Below, one piece after another: positions 10,752-19,806 of a stretch of DNA of 64,000 bases. Position numbers and translations under genes: made by a program. This DNA is from Carideicomes alvinocaridis (GTDB lineage Bacteria; Pseudomonadota; Alphaproteobacteria; Rhodobacterales; Rhodobacteraceae): assembly GCA_005473895.2 (NCBI GenBank), contig SRJI02000002.1, positions 1 through 64,000 of the forward strand, given 5' to 3'. Below the pieces are notes generated by a model, which was not told where the DNA came from, made no database searches, and saw nothing but the letters and a program-made list of their open reading frames with translations. Positions within the stretch are counted from its first letter, which is position 1; every line of letters starts with the position of its first letter.

Positions 10752-11276
10752 ATGACGCGGGCAATTCTGCTTATTGTGGCGGTGGGCGCTGTGCTGGCGG
10801 GCTGTGGCCCGAACCGGGACATCACGATGCGCAACCTCGACCAGACCAGCGGGGACGGACCCGAGGAGTTTGCCGTGATGCCGGTCAAGCCGTTGCAGCA
10901 GCCGCAAAGCTACAACGCCCTGCCGGCCCCGACCCCGGGCGGCGCCAACCTGACCGATCCCACGCCCAGGGCGGACGCGATCGCCGCGCTCGGCGGCAAC
11001 GAGGCGGCGCGTGCCGGCGGCATCCCGGCGGGGGATTCGGCGCTGGTGGCGCAGGCCTCGCGCTATGGCGTGCCCTCGGACATCCGCGCGACTCTGGCCC
11101 GCGACGATTACGAGTTCCGCCGCCGCGCCTCGCGCTTCACGAAGCTGCGCATCGTCAAGGTGGACCGCTACCGCCAGGCCTACCGCCGCCAGGCGCTCGA
11201 CCCGTTCGCCGAGCGCGACCGGTTCCAGCGGGCCGGGATCCGCACGCCCTCCGCACCGCCGACCGGCGGGGAGTGA
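10752..11276 (+). CDS. DUF3035 outer-membrane lipoprotein, BamF-like
   Basis: About 174 residues. The lipobox LAGC near residues 14-17 marks a lipoprotein. GGAGGG (10741-10746) five bases upstream supports ATG 10752 rather than an upstream in-frame start. The body is Pro/Gly-rich, then Arg/Asp-rich near the C-terminus (RYGVPSDIRATLARDDYEFR). This matches the DUF3035 family, annotated as BamF, the alphaproteobacterial accessory lipoprotein of the beta-barrel assembly machine. Placement behind lspA and before two exported M16 proteases fits an envelope-biogenesis cluster. Confidence 0.82.
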   Translation: MTRAILLIVAVGAVLAGCGPNRDITMRNLDQTSGDGPEEFAVMPVKPLQQPQSYNALPAPTPGGANLTDPTPRADAIAALGGNEAARAGGIPAGDSALVAQASRYGVPSDIRATLARDDYEFRRRASRFTKLRIVKVDRYRQAYRRQALDPFAERDRFQRAGIRTPSAPPTGGE

Positions 11277-11368
11277 GCCCGCTCACATTGCTGTAGGGTC
11301 GCCTTGCACCCCGGCGCAGCGATGGCCACACTCCGGCCAACTCTGCGCTACCGGTGAAAGGAGCCCTC

Positions 11369-12853
11369 ATGCGCGCCGCCCTTCTCTCAATCCTGGTCCT
11401 GGTCCTCGCGCTGCCGATGGGCGCCGCGGCCAGCGAACCCGCCAGTGGTCAGGCCAGCGACCAGACCACTGACACGGCGTCCGACCAGGCCACCGAACAG
11501 GTCACGTCCTACACGCTCGACAACGGGATGGAGGTCGTGGTGATCGAGGATCATCGCGCCCCCGTCGTCGTGCAGATGGTGTGGTACAAGGCCGGTTCTG
11601 CCGATGAATGGACCGGCGTGTCCGGCGTCGCGCATTTCCTGGAGCACCTGCTGTTCAAGGGCACCGACACGCTGGCGCCCGGCGAGTTCTCCAAGACCGT
11701 GGCGGCGAATGGCGGGACCGACAACGCCTTCACCTCCTACGATTACACCGGCTATTTCCAGCGCGTCGCCGCCGACCGGCTGGAGCTGATGATGAAGATG
11801 GAGAGTGACCGGATGGTCAACCTCCGCCTCGACGAGGACGACATCGCGACCGAGCGCGACGTGATCCTCGAAGAGCGCAACATGCGGATCGAGAACGATC
11901 CCTCCTCGCTGTTCCGCGAACAGATGGGCGCGGCACAATATCTCAACCACCGCTACGGGCAGCCGGTGATCGGCTGGCGCCACGAGATGGAGGCGCTGAG
12001 CCTCGAGGATGCGCTGGAATTCTACCACCTCAACTATTCGCCCAACAACGCGATCCTCGTGGTGGCCGGCGACGTGCAGCCCGAGGAGGTCAAGGCGCTG
12101 GCCGAGACCTATTACGGCGCCATCCCCGCCAATCCCGAGCTGGGCGAGCGGGAGCGTCCGCAGGAGCCGCCGCAGACCGCCGAGCGGCATCTGACCTTCT
12201 CCGACCCGCGGGTGGCGCAGCCCTATGTCTCGCGCTCCTACCTCGCGCCGGAACGGGACGCGGGCGCACAGGAGGATGCGGCGGCGCTGACCCTGCTGGC
12301 GGAATTGTTGGGCGGGTCGCAAACCTCGGTCATGGCGCAGAAGCTGCAATTCGAGACGCAGCAGGCGGTCTATTCCGGCGCCTGGTACAGCGGCACCAGC
12401 CTGGACGACACGACCTTCGGCCTGATCGTGGTGCCCAGCCCCGACGTGACGCTGGAACAGGCGGAGGCCGACATGGACCGGGTGATCGACGAGTTCCTCG
12501 AGACCGGCGTCGACGAGGATCAACTCGACCGGATCAAGATGCAGCTCAAGGCGGCGCAGATCTATGCGCGCGACGACGTGCAGGGCATGGCGCGGCGCTA
12601 TGGCTCGGCCCTGGCCTCGGGGCTGACCATCGAGGACGTGCAGGCGTGGCCGGAGCTTCTGCAGGAGACAACGGCAGAGGATATCATGACCGCCGCGCGC
12701 GATCTGTTCGACCCGGAGCGGTCGGTCACCGGCTATCTCGAGCCGGAGCCGGGCGCGGCCCCCGCGCCCGCCCCGGCCGCCGCGCCGCAACCGGAGGACC
12801 CGGCGGCACAGACCGGGCTGCCCGACGACATGGACATGGAGGTCGCGGAATGA
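11369..12853 (+). CDS. exported M16 zinc metalloprotease, catalytic member
   Basis: A 494-residue pitrilysin-family protease with a signal peptide ending near residue 22 and the inverted zinc motif HFLEH (H89, E92, H93). The third ligand glutamate lies about 75 residues later in VILEERN. The M16 C-terminal half and an Ala/Pro-rich tail follow. ATG 11369 is chosen because AAAGGAG (11357-11363) lies five bases upstream. The stop overlaps the start of the next gene (ATGA), which encodes a partner lacking the zinc motif, as in processing-peptidase-like heterodimers. The protein probably acts in the periplasm. Confidence 0.92.
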   Translation: MRAALLSILVLVLALPMGAAASEPASGQASDQTTDTASDQATEQVTSYTLDNGMEVVVIEDHRAPVVVQMVWYKAGSADEWTGVSGVAHFLEHLLFKGTDTLAPGEFSKTVAANGGTDNAFTSYDYTGYFQRVAADRLELMMKMESDRMVNLRLDEDDIATERDVILEERNMRIENDPSSLFREQMGAAQYLNHRYGQPVIGWRHEMEALSLEDALEFYHLNYSPNNAILVVAGDVQPEEVKALAETYYGAIPANPELGERERPQEPPQTAERHLTFSDPRVAQPYVSRSYLAPERDAGAQEDAAALTLLAELLGGSQTSVMAQKLQFETQQAVYSGAWYSGTSLDDTTFGLIVVPSPDVTLEQAEADMDRVIDEFLETGVDEDQLDRIKMQLKAAQIYARDDVQGMARRYGSALASGLTIEDVQAWPELLQETTAEDIMTAARDLFDPERSVTGYLEPEPGAAPAPAPAAAPQPEDPAAQTGLPDDMDMEVAE

Positions 12854-14163
12854 CCCTGCTTCCCGCACGCATCATGGCAGCGCTGCTGCTGAGCCTGGCC
12901 GCCGCGCTGCCCGCGCGTGCCGCCATCGACATCGAGGAGGTGACCAGCCCCGGCGGGATCACCGCCTGGCTGGTGGAAGAGCCCGACATTCCCTTCGTGG
13001 CGCTGGAGCTGCGGTTCCGCGGCGGCGCCTCGCTGGATGCGCCGGGCAAGCGCGGGGCGGTGAACTTCATGACGGGGCTGCTGGAAGAGGGCGCCGCCGA
13101 CATGGACGCCCAGCAATTCGCCCAGGCGAAGGAGGCGCTGGCCGCGTCCTTCAGCTATGACGTGGGCGACGACGCGCTGGCCGTCTCGGCCCGCTTCCTG
13201 AGCGAGAACCGGGACGAGGCGATCGACCTGCTGCGTGCGTCGCTGGTGGAGCCGCGCTTTGACACCGACGCGGTGGAGCGGGTGCGCGCGCAGGTGCTGT
13301 CCGGCCTCGCCTCCGACCGGAAGGACCCGGACGACATCGCCTCGCGCGCCTTCGACCGCGAGGTGTTCGGCGATCATCCCTACGGCACCAGCTATCGCGG
13401 CACCGCCGAAAGCGTGTCGGCCCTGACCCGCGACGACCTGGTGGCGGCGCACCTCGCGACCATGGCGCGCGACCGGCTCTACGTGGCGGCGGTGGGCGAC
13501 ATCACCCCCGAAGAGCTGGGCCCGATGCTGGACCGGCTGCTGGGCGACCTGCCCGCCGAGGGCGCCGAGATGCCCGGCGAGGCGGAGCTGAGCTTTGACG
13601 GCGAGACGGAGGTGGTGCCCTTTGCCACGCCGCAATCGGTGGCGATCTTCGGCCAGGAGGGCATCGACCGGGACGACGAGGATTTCTTCGCCGCCTACCT
13701 GCTGTCCACCATCCTTGGCGGGGGCGGCTTCGAAAGCCGGCTGATGGACGAGGTGCGCGAGAAGCGGGGCCTGACCTACGGGGTCTATGCCTATCTCGCC
13801 GCCAAGGATCACGCTGATCTCTATGTCGGGCGCGTCGCCTCGGCCAATGACCGCATCAAGGAGGCGGTCGAGGTGATCCGCGACCAGTGGCGCGACCTGG
13901 CCGAGAACGGCGTCACGGCGGAAGAGCTGGAGGATGCCAAGACCTATCTCACCGGCGCCTACCCGCTGCGCTTTGACGGCAACGGCCGGATCGCCAACAT
14001 CCTTGCCGGGATGCAGATGGACGGCATGCCGATCGACTACGCCGCCACCCGCAATGACAAGGTGGAGGCGGTGACGCTGGACGACGTGAACCGGGTGGCC
14101 GCCGAGCTGCTGGACCCGGAAGCGCTCAGCTTCGTGATCGTGGGGCAGCCGCAAGGGTTCTGA
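12850..14163 (+). CDS. exported M16 family protein, non-catalytic partner
   Basis: A 437-residue M16-fold protein with a signal peptide ending around PARA (residue 24). The position of the HxxEH motif reads NFMTGLLEEG, so the zinc ligands are absent. The Arg/Tyr substrate-binding segment (REKRGLTYGVY) typical of the non-catalytic beta-like subunits is present. It overlaps the upstream catalytic gene by four bases, implying translational coupling and a heterodimer. A perfect 13-bp hairpin ends the unit. Confidence 0.92.
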   Translation: MTLLPARIMAALLLSLAAALPARAAIDIEEVTSPGGITAWLVEEPDIPFVALELRFRGGASLDAPGKRGAVNFMTGLLEEGAADMDAQQFAQAKEALAASFSYDVGDDALAVSARFLSENRDEAIDLLRASLVEPRFDTDAVERVRAQVLSGLASDRKDPDDIASRAFDREVFGDHPYGTSYRGTAESVSALTRDDLVAAHLATMARDRLYVAAVGDITPEELGPMLDRLLGDLPAEGAEMPGEAELSFDGETEVVPFATPQSVAIFGQEGIDRDDEDFFAAYLLSTILGGGGFESRLMDEVREKRGLTYGVYAYLAAKDHADLYVGRVASANDRIKEAVEVIRDQWRDLAENGVTAEELEDAKTYLTGAYPLRFDGNGRIANILAGMQMDGMPIDYAATRNDKVEAVTLDDVNRVAAELLDPEALSFVIVGQPQGF

Positions 14164-14185
14164 GGCCGCGACAGTCGCGACATGA

Positions 14186-14217
14186 AAGGGCCGCCCCCAT
14201 CGCCGGGGGCGGCCCTT
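14186..14217. terminator. bidirectional hairpin terminator between convergent genes
   Basis: A perfect 13-bp stem, AAGGGCCGCCCCC / GGGGGCGGCCCTT, with loop ATCGCC. The arms end in T on either strand and lie between the M16 gene and the oppositely oriented emrB. Only a modest T tract follows, so efficiency is uncertain. Confidence 0.75.
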
Positions 14218-14272
14218 GTCGTTTTGTCGGAGGCTCTGCGCCGTCACGGGGCCGGCCCTCGGCCCATGTCGG

Positions 14273-15781
14273 TCAGCCGGCGGGCGGACGGCGCAGCAGC
14301 AGCACCACCGGGATCACCGTCAGCGTCAGGAACAGCATCAGCAGGAAGTTGTCGACATAGGCCATCATCGCCGCCTGCCGGCTCACCAGCCCGTCGGCGA
14401 TGGCGGCATAGAGCGGCGAGCCCTGCAGGAGCTGCGGCAGGCTATCGCGCACCGCCGCCGATTGCGCCGTCAGGGTGGAGGCCATTTCCTCGTGGTTGAC
14501 GGTGCTCATCCGGGCCAACACCACGGTGACCAGCGAGATCCCCACCCCCGAGCCCACGTTCCGCACCAGGCTGAACATGGAGGTGGCGTCGCCCCGGAAC
14601 CGCGTGGCGATGGTGGCGAAGGTCAGCGTGGAGAGCGGCACGAAGACGAAGCCCAGGCCGAAGCCCTGCATCACTCCCGACACGATGATCGGGCGGGCAT
14701 CCATCCCGGCCTCGAACCCGGTCATGAGGTAGAGCGACCAGGCCGTCATCCCGAGCCCGAACAGCACCAGCGCGCGCGGATCGAAGCGGCTGACCAGGCG
14801 GCCGACCACGATCATCGACACCATGGTGCCCACGCCGCGCGGCGCCATGACCAGCCCGGTCTCGATCACCGGATAGCCCATGATCTTCTGCAGCAGCGGC
14901 GGCAACAGGGCGAGGCCCGAGAACAGCGTCATCCCGATGATGAAGATGAAGACCAGCCCCATGACGAAGTTGCGGTCGTTGAACATGCGCAGGTCGACGA
15001 AGGGGTCGTCCTTGCCCAGGCAGTGGATCACGAAGGCCCAGAAGCCCGAGATGGAGAGGCCGAGGTAGAGGATGATCTCGACCGATTCGAACCAGCCGGC
15101 GGACTGGCCGCGGTCCAGCATCATCTGCAACGAGCCGACCGCCAGCGCCAGCAGGCCGAAGCCCACGAAGTCGAAGCGCCGGGCCTTGACCGCTTCGCGC
15201 GGCATGAAGGCGCCCACGCCGGCCAGGGCGATGATGCCCACCGGCAGGTTGATGAAGAAGACGTAGCGCCAGTTGAAGACCTCGGTCAGGTAGCCGCCGA
15301 GGGTCGGCCCGATGATCGGCCCCACCATGATGCCGGCGCCGTAGATCGCCATGGCCTGGCCGATCTTCTCGCGCGGGTTGATATCCAGAAGCACGGCCTG
15401 GGCCAGCGGAATGAGCGCGGCGCCAAAGACGCCCTGGAAGATGCGGAACAGCACCATTTCCGGCAGGCCCGTCGCCATGCCGCAGAACAGCGAGAACAGG
15501 GTGAAGCCGATGATCGCGCCGGAAAAGGCGGTGCGCCGCCCCAGCCGGTCCGCCGCCCAGCCGGTGAGCGGCGTGGCGATGGCCGAGGCCACGATATAGG
15601 AGGTCAGGACCCAGGTGATCTCTTCCTGGGTGGCGTTCAGGCTGGAGGCCATGTGCGGCAGCGCCACGTTGGCGATGGTGGTGTCCAGCACCTGCATGAT
15701 CGTCGCCAGCATGATCGACGCGGTCAGCAGGCCGGGGGCCGCGACCTCCAGGTTGGGCTTGGAGAGGGCGGGGGCGGTCAT
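14273..15781 (-). CDS. DHA2-family drug:H+ antiporter (EmrB/QacA type)
   Basis: A 502-residue inner-membrane MFS exporter with about 14 hydrophobic segments. The motif A-like GWAADRLGRRTAF loop is near residues 75-90 and a motif C-like glycine-rich stretch (GAGIMVGPIIGPTLGGY) near 150-166. It starts inside the last codons of the upstream membrane-fusion gene (ATGA overlap), so the two are translationally coupled. With the HlyD-type protein and an outer-membrane factor encoded elsewhere it would form a tripartite pump. Substrates cannot be read from sequence. Confidence 0.93.
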   Translation of the reverse strand: MTAPALSKPNLEVAAPGLLTASIMLATIMQVLDTTIANVALPHMASSLNATQEEITWVLTSYIVASAIATPLTGWAADRLGRRTAFSGAIIGFTLFSLFCGMATGLPEMVLFRIFQGVFGAALIPLAQAVLLDINPREKIGQAMAIYGAGIMVGPIIGPTLGGYLTEVFNWRYVFFINLPVGIIALAGVGAFMPREAVKARRFDFVGFGLLALAVGSLQMMLDRGQSAGWFESVEIILYLGLSISGFWAFVIHCLGKDDPFVDLRMFNDRNFVMGLVFIFIIGMTLFSGLALLPPLLQKIMGYPVIETGLVMAPRGVGTMVSMIVVGRLVSRFDPRALVLFGLGMTAWSLYLMTGFEAGMDARPIIVSGVMQGFGLGFVFVPLSTLTFATIATRFRGDATSMFSLVRNVGSGVGISLVTVVLARMSTVNHEEMASTLTAQSAAVRDSLPQLLQGSPLYAAIADGLVSRQAAMMAYVDNFLLMLFLTLTVIPVVLLLRRPPAG

Positions 15782-16902
15782 CTCATCTCGTCCAGCCGGT
15801 TATGACCGGTATCGACGGAGACATGCACGCTCATCCCGTCACGCAGCGGGCGCCGGGCGTCCTCCTCGATGCCGATGCGGACCGGCACGCGCTGCACCAC
15901 CTTGACCCAGTTGCCGGTCGCGTTCTGCGCCGGGATCAGCGAGAACTGCGACCCTGTGGCGGAGCCGAAGCTTTCCACGCTGCCGTGCAGCTCCATGTCG
16001 GGATAGGCGTCGACTTCGATCCCCACCGGCTGGCCGGGTTCCAGATCGTCGAGTTGGGTTTCCTTGAAATTCGCCTCGATCCAGCTGTCCGCGTTGTCGA
16101 CCAGCGTGGCGACGCTGGTGCCGGCGGCGACGAACTGGCCCACGTTCAGGCTTTCGATCTGGCTGACCGTGCCCTCGGTAGCGGCCCGGATCTCGGTATG
16201 GTCGAGGTCGCGGGCGGCCGCGTCCCGGGCCGAGATCGCCGCCTGCACGGAAGGCAGGCTGTCGGTCTCCGCCTCCGGGTCGCCGCCAAGCGCGGCCGCC
16301 GCGGCGTCGAGCTGCCGCTGCGCCACCACGACCGCGTTCGACGCGCTGCTGGCGGTGATGGTCGCCTGGTCGAGCGCCGACTGGGATCCGACGCCGCGAT
16401 TGGTCAGCTCCTTCTGCCGCTCAAGCTCGCGCTGCTGCACGTCGCGGATCGACCGGGCCGACTCGAGCTGTGCCGCCGCGGTGGCATAGGCCGCGCGCTG
16501 CTGCGCCACGGCGAGTCGGGCGGCGGCAAGCTGCGCCTCGGCACTGTCCAGCGCGATCTGGTAGCCGCTCGCGTCCAGCCGGAACAGCGGCGTGCCGGCC
16601 TCCACGTGCTGGTTCTCGCCCACCAGAACCTCGGTGATGCGGCCGGACACGTCGGGCGAGACGGAGACCATGCGCTGGTGCACATAGGCGTTGTCCGTGC
16701 TGACATAGCGGCCGCCCAGCAGCCACCAGGCCCCGCCGCCGATGGCCAGCGCGAGGGGCAAGGCCAGCATCAGCAGCCGACGGCGGCCGTTGCGACGGCG
16801 GCTGCCCGGCGCGGCAGACTCGTTGGCAGTGTCGGGGGCGGTGTCGGGGGTCGCGGCCTTGAGGGAGGGGCCGGGCTGCATCTTTGCGGGTTTCGCGTTC
16901 AT
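15778..16902 (-). CDS. HlyD/EmrA-family membrane fusion protein
   Basis: A 374-residue periplasmic adaptor anchored by one N-terminal transmembrane helix (about residues 43-63) after a short cytoplasmic Pro/Ala/Arg-rich segment. The order is a biotinyl-lipoyl half-motif (GRITEVLVGENQHVEAG), an alpha-helical hairpin of about residues 125-215, then the second lipoyl half and a beta-barrel. It bridges the DHA2 exporter to an outer-membrane channel. Second gene of the marR-emrA-emrB operon. Confidence 0.93.
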   Translation of the reverse strand: MNAKPAKMQPGPSLKAATPDTAPDTANESAAPGSRRRNGRRRLLMLALPLALAIGGGAWWLLGGRYVSTDNAYVHQRMVSVSPDVSGRITEVLVGENQHVEAGTPLFRLDASGYQIALDSAEAQLAAARLAVAQQRAAYATAAAQLESARSIRDVQQRELERQKELTNRGVGSQSALDQATITASSASNAVVVAQRQLDAAAAALGGDPEAETDSLPSVQAAISARDAAARDLDHTEIRAATEGTVSQIESLNVGQFVAAGTSVATLVDNADSWIEANFKETQLDDLEPGQPVGIEVDAYPDMELHGSVESFGSATGSQFSLIPAQNATGNWVKVVQRVPVRIGIEEDARRPLRDGMSVHVSVDTGHNRLDEMR

Positions 16903-16924
16903 TGTCCTGTCCTTGCGGGGGGCG

Positions 16925-17362
16925 TCAGCTGGCGCCCAGGTTGTTCTTGATCCGTTGCAGCCCGGCCTTGAGCGCGGCGCTGTCGGTGTCGGAGAAGCCG
17001 GCGAAGACCTCGTCGAAGACCTCGCCGCTGATCGAGCGCATGGCCGCCAGCTTGGCCGCGCCCTGCTCTGTCACGGCCAGCGTCTTGGCGCGGCTGTCCT
17101 CGGGATCGCTGGCGCGGCGGACGAGACCCGCCGCTTCCAGACGTTCGGCCAGGTCGCTGACGGTCATCGGCGAGGTTTCCAGCGCCTCGACCACGGCGAC
17201 CTGCCGCAGCGGGCCCTCGCGTTCCAGCAGGCCGAGCGCGCGCCATTGCAGCAGGGTCAGCCCCTCGGGGCGGGCCGCCCGCTCGAAGCGCCGGCGGACC
17301 AGGCCCGCCGTCTCGTGCAGCAATATCGCGATGTCCTTCACGGCATCCTCCGGCAATTTCAT
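16925..17362 (-). CDS. MarR-family transcriptional repressor of the efflux operon
   Basis: A 145-residue winged-helix regulator. The recognition region reads VVEALETSPMTVSDLAERLE, and the wing is near DPEDSRAKTLAVTEQG. It is the first gene of the efflux operon, 22 bases upstream of the fusion-protein gene, and probably represses it until a ligand binds. The ATG at 17362 has no clear Shine-Dalgarno sequence and lies only about nine bases after a -10-like TATTAT, which suggests a leaderless message. A perfect palindrome overlaps that -10. Confidence 0.88.
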   Translation of the reverse strand: MKLPEDAVKDIAILLHETAGLVRRRFERAARPEGLTLLQWRALGLLEREGPLRQVAVVEALETSPMTVSDLAERLEAAGLVRRASDPEDSRAKTLAVTEQGAAKLAAMRSISGEVFDEVFAGFSDTDSAALKAGLQRIKNNLGAS

Positions 17363-17373
17363 ACGGAGGAATA

Positions 17374-17391
17374 TAATACGGAGCGGTATTA
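17374..17391. promoter_or_regulatory. putative MarR operator overlapping the -10 region
   Basis: A perfect 18-bp inverted repeat, TAATAC-N6-GTATTA, 12 bases upstream of the marR start. On the minus strand it contains part of TATTAT, the best -10 candidate, so a bound regulator would block the promoter. The palindrome is observed; binding is inferred. Confidence 0.6.
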
Positions 17392-17448
17392 ATTAAGTGC
17401 TATCAGCATGTATTTTTTGCATGGCTGACCTGCGAAGGGAGCAACCCT

Positions 17449-18702
17449 TCAGCGGCTGCCGACGAGAAAGGGCATGTCGGCGGCGGCGCGGCGGTACCAG
17501 CGGCGGATCGCGGCGCGTTCGTCGTCTTCCATCCAGGTGACGTTGGCCGGCGGCATGGCGTGGCTCGCCCCGGCCTGAAGGTAGATGTTGCGCGCCTGCG
17601 CCGCGATGTCCCCGGGGCTTTCGAGATGCACGTGTTTCGGGGCCCGGCGGATACCCTCGTAGGCGGGCTCGCGCGCGTGGCACATGGAGCAGCGGCCCAG
17701 CACGATGTCCTGCACCTGGTCGAAGCCCTCGGCGCTGGCAAAGTGCTGCTCCACCGGCGAAAACTCGCGCGTCTGGGCGGCGTCGTAATCGTCGTCCGAC
17801 AGCGGTGCGGTCGAAAGCCAGGCGATGATCAGGAACAGGATCACCGTCACCGGCCAGGTCCAGATCGGGTTGCCCTTCCGCGCGTGCAGCGAGTTGAAAT
17901 AGTGCCGGATCGTCACCCCCATCAGGAACACCAGCGCGGCGATGATCCAGTTGTATTCGGTCGCGAAGGCCAGCGGGTAGTGGTTGCTGAGCATCAGGAA
18001 GATGACCGGCAGCGTCAGGTAGTTGTTGTGGGTCGACCGCAGCTTGGCGATCTTGCCGTACTTGGGATCGGGCTTGCGCCCCGCCTTGAGGTCGGCCACC
18101 ACCACGCGTTGGTTCGGCATGATGATGAAGAAGACGTTGGCGGTCATGATCGTCGCGGTGAAGGCGCCGAGATGCAGCATCATCGCCCGGCCGGTGAAGA
18201 CCTGGTTGTAGCCCCAGCCCATGGCCACCAGCAGCACGAAGAGCAGCAGCATCAGCAGTGTCGGCTTCTCGCCCAGTGGGGATTTGCAGAGGTAGTCGTA
18301 GACCAGCCAGCCGATGCTGAGCGAGGCGGCCGAGATCACGATCCCCTGCCACAGCGCGAGGTCCGCCTTGGCCGCGTCCAGCAGGTAAAGCTCGCCCCCC
18401 GCCCAGTAGACGATCATCAGCATCGCCGCGCCCGAGAGCCAGGTCGAATAGCTCTCCCACTTGAACCAGGTCAGGTGCTCGGGCATCGCCTCGGGGGCCA
18501 CGAGGTATTTCTGGATATGGTAGAACCCGCCGCCATGGACCTGCCATTCCTCGCCATCCGCGGGGCCGGCGATGTTGCGGTTCAGCCCGAGATCCAGCGC
18601 GATGAAGTAGAAGGACGAGCCGATCCAGGCGATGGCGGTGATCACGTGCAGCCAGCGCAAGGCGAAGGCCAGCCAGTCCCACATGATGGCGAATTCGTAC
18701 AT
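17449..18702 (-). CDS. puuD: urate hydroxylase PuuD with C-terminal cytochrome c domain
   Basis: A 417-residue integral membrane enzyme that oxidises urate to 5-hydroxyisourate in purine catabolism and passes electrons to its cytochrome domain. Eight or nine hydrophobic segments cover residues about 8-310, with conserved-looking histidines and WIGSSFYFIALDLGLN near the N-terminus. The C-terminal domain carries heme-binding CSMCH (338-342) and a likely axial Met in HAMPPAN (about 383). Length fits the fused form typical of Alphaproteobacteria. It is divergent from a LysR gene. No other uric-acid gene is in the window. Confidence 0.93.
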   Translation of the reverse strand: MYEFAIMWDWLAFALRWLHVITAIAWIGSSFYFIALDLGLNRNIAGPADGEEWQVHGGGFYHIQKYLVAPEAMPEHLTWFKWESYSTWLSGAAMLMIVYWAGGELYLLDAAKADLALWQGIVISAASLSIGWLVYDYLCKSPLGEKPTLLMLLLFVLLVAMGWGYNQVFTGRAMMLHLGAFTATIMTANVFFIIMPNQRVVVADLKAGRKPDPKYGKIAKLRSTHNNYLTLPVIFLMLSNHYPLAFATEYNWIIAALVFLMGVTIRHYFNSLHARKGNPIWTWPVTVILFLIIAWLSTAPLSDDDYDAAQTREFSPVEQHFASAEGFDQVQDIVLGRCSMCHAREPAYEGIRRAPKHVHLESPGDIAAQARNIYLQAGASHAMPPANVTWMEDDERAAIRRWYRRAAADMPFLVGSR

Positions 18703-18793
18703 GCCGCTCTCCTGTCCCCGTTCCGGTGCCTGCGCCCGCGGTCCCGTGGCGTCGCGCGTCCGCCACCCTAGTCGCGGGCTTTCTTTGGGTGTA

Positions 18794-18809
18794 TCGGTAA
18801 ATCAACCGA
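18794..18809. promoter_or_regulatory. palindrome in the puuD-lysR divergent promoter region
   Basis: TCGGT-N6-ACCGA in the 171-base gap between the divergent puuD and lysR genes, about 65 bases before the lysR start. LysR-type regulators commonly bind short inverted repeats in such gaps. The arms are only 5 bp, so this is a weak candidate. Confidence 0.35.
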
Positions 18810-18873
18810 GCTGTTTCAACTTTTCCAGTAAAACGCCGTTCCGAAACCCCCTTTGCCGAAGCCCTGAGCGCCG

Positions 18874-19779
18874 ATGTCCCATATCGACAATGTCCGTACC
18901 TTCGTCCGGGTCTACGAGCTTGGCAACATGTCGGCGGCCGCGCGGGACCAGCGGATCTCGCCCGCGGTGGCCTCGTCGCGGATCTCGCAGCTGGAGGATT
19001 ACCTTGGCGTGCGGCTGTTCCAGCGCACCACCCGCCAGCTTAACCCGACGGAGCAGGGGCGCATCTACTACGACGGGGCGCTGCGCATCCTCGAGGCCAT
19101 CGCCGAGGCCGAGGCGGAGGTGCAGGACGTCACCGGCGCGCCGCGCGGGGCGATCTACTTTGCCGCGCCGCTGGGGCTGGGGCGGCGGCTGATCGCGCCC
19201 GCTGTGCCGGATTTCAAGGCCGAGTATCCCCTGATCAACGTGCGGATGCGGCTGTCGGATCGTCGGGTCGACCTGACGGCCGAGGGGCTGGACGTGGCCT
19301 TTTTCCTCGGGCGGCCGGAGGATTCCACGCTGCGGCTCAAGAAGATCGCCGATTGTCCCCGCCTTCTGTGCGCGGCGCCGGACTACCTGGAGCGCCGGGG
19401 CCGGCCGCGCTCGCCGCAGGACCTGACCGACGGGACGCATGACTGCCTCAACCTGCGCTACCCCGGCGCGGCGGAATTCCAGTGGCCGCTGCAGATGCCG
19501 GACGGGGTGCAGCGTTTCGCCGTGACAGGCCCGTTCGAAAGCGACGACGGCGACGTGCTGACCGACTGGGCGGTGGCGGGGCACGGGATCGTGCTGAAGC
19601 CCGCCTTCGAGGTGGCGCCGCACCTGGCCTCCGGCGCGCTGATCCCGGTGCTGGAGGACACGCCGCCGGTGCCGGTGCAGCTGGGCTGTCTCTATGCCCA
19701 TCGACGGCGGCAGGACCCCAAGGCGCGGCTGTTCATCGAGTTCATGAGCGCCCGGATCGCCGCAGCGGTGCGGGGCTGA
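18874..19779 (+). CDS. LysR-family transcriptional regulator
   Basis: A 301-residue regulator. The N-terminal winged helix-turn-helix (about residues 1-60) reads NMSAAARDQRISPAVASSRI in the recognition region, followed by the linker helix and an effector-binding domain (about 90-295). The short-tailed form with QRTTRQLNPTEQG resembles the large AaeR/DmlR-type subgroup. It is transcribed away from puuD with a 171-base shared promoter region, so control of puuD is plausible but unproven. Confidence 0.9.
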   Translation: MSHIDNVRTFVRVYELGNMSAAARDQRISPAVASSRISQLEDYLGVRLFQRTTRQLNPTEQGRIYYDGALRILEAIAEAEAEVQDVTGAPRGAIYFAAPLGLGRRLIAPAVPDFKAEYPLINVRMRLSDRRVDLTAEGLDVAFFLGRPEDSTLRLKKIADCPRLLCAAPDYLERRGRPRSPQDLTDGTHDCLNLRYPGAAEFQWPLQMPDGVQRFAVTGPFESDDGDVLTDWAVAGHGIVLKPAFEVAPHLASGALIPVLEDTPPVPVQLGCLYAHRRRQDPKARLFIEFMSARIAAAVRG

Positions 19780-19806
19780 GGCTACCTTGTGCGCGGCCTC
19801 GGGAGT

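Noticed and set aside
14216-15805. 529-codon plus-strand frame opposite the emrB gene
   Set aside because: His/Arg/Gln-rich composition typical of an antisense shadow; the minus-strand MFS transporter has clear membrane segments.
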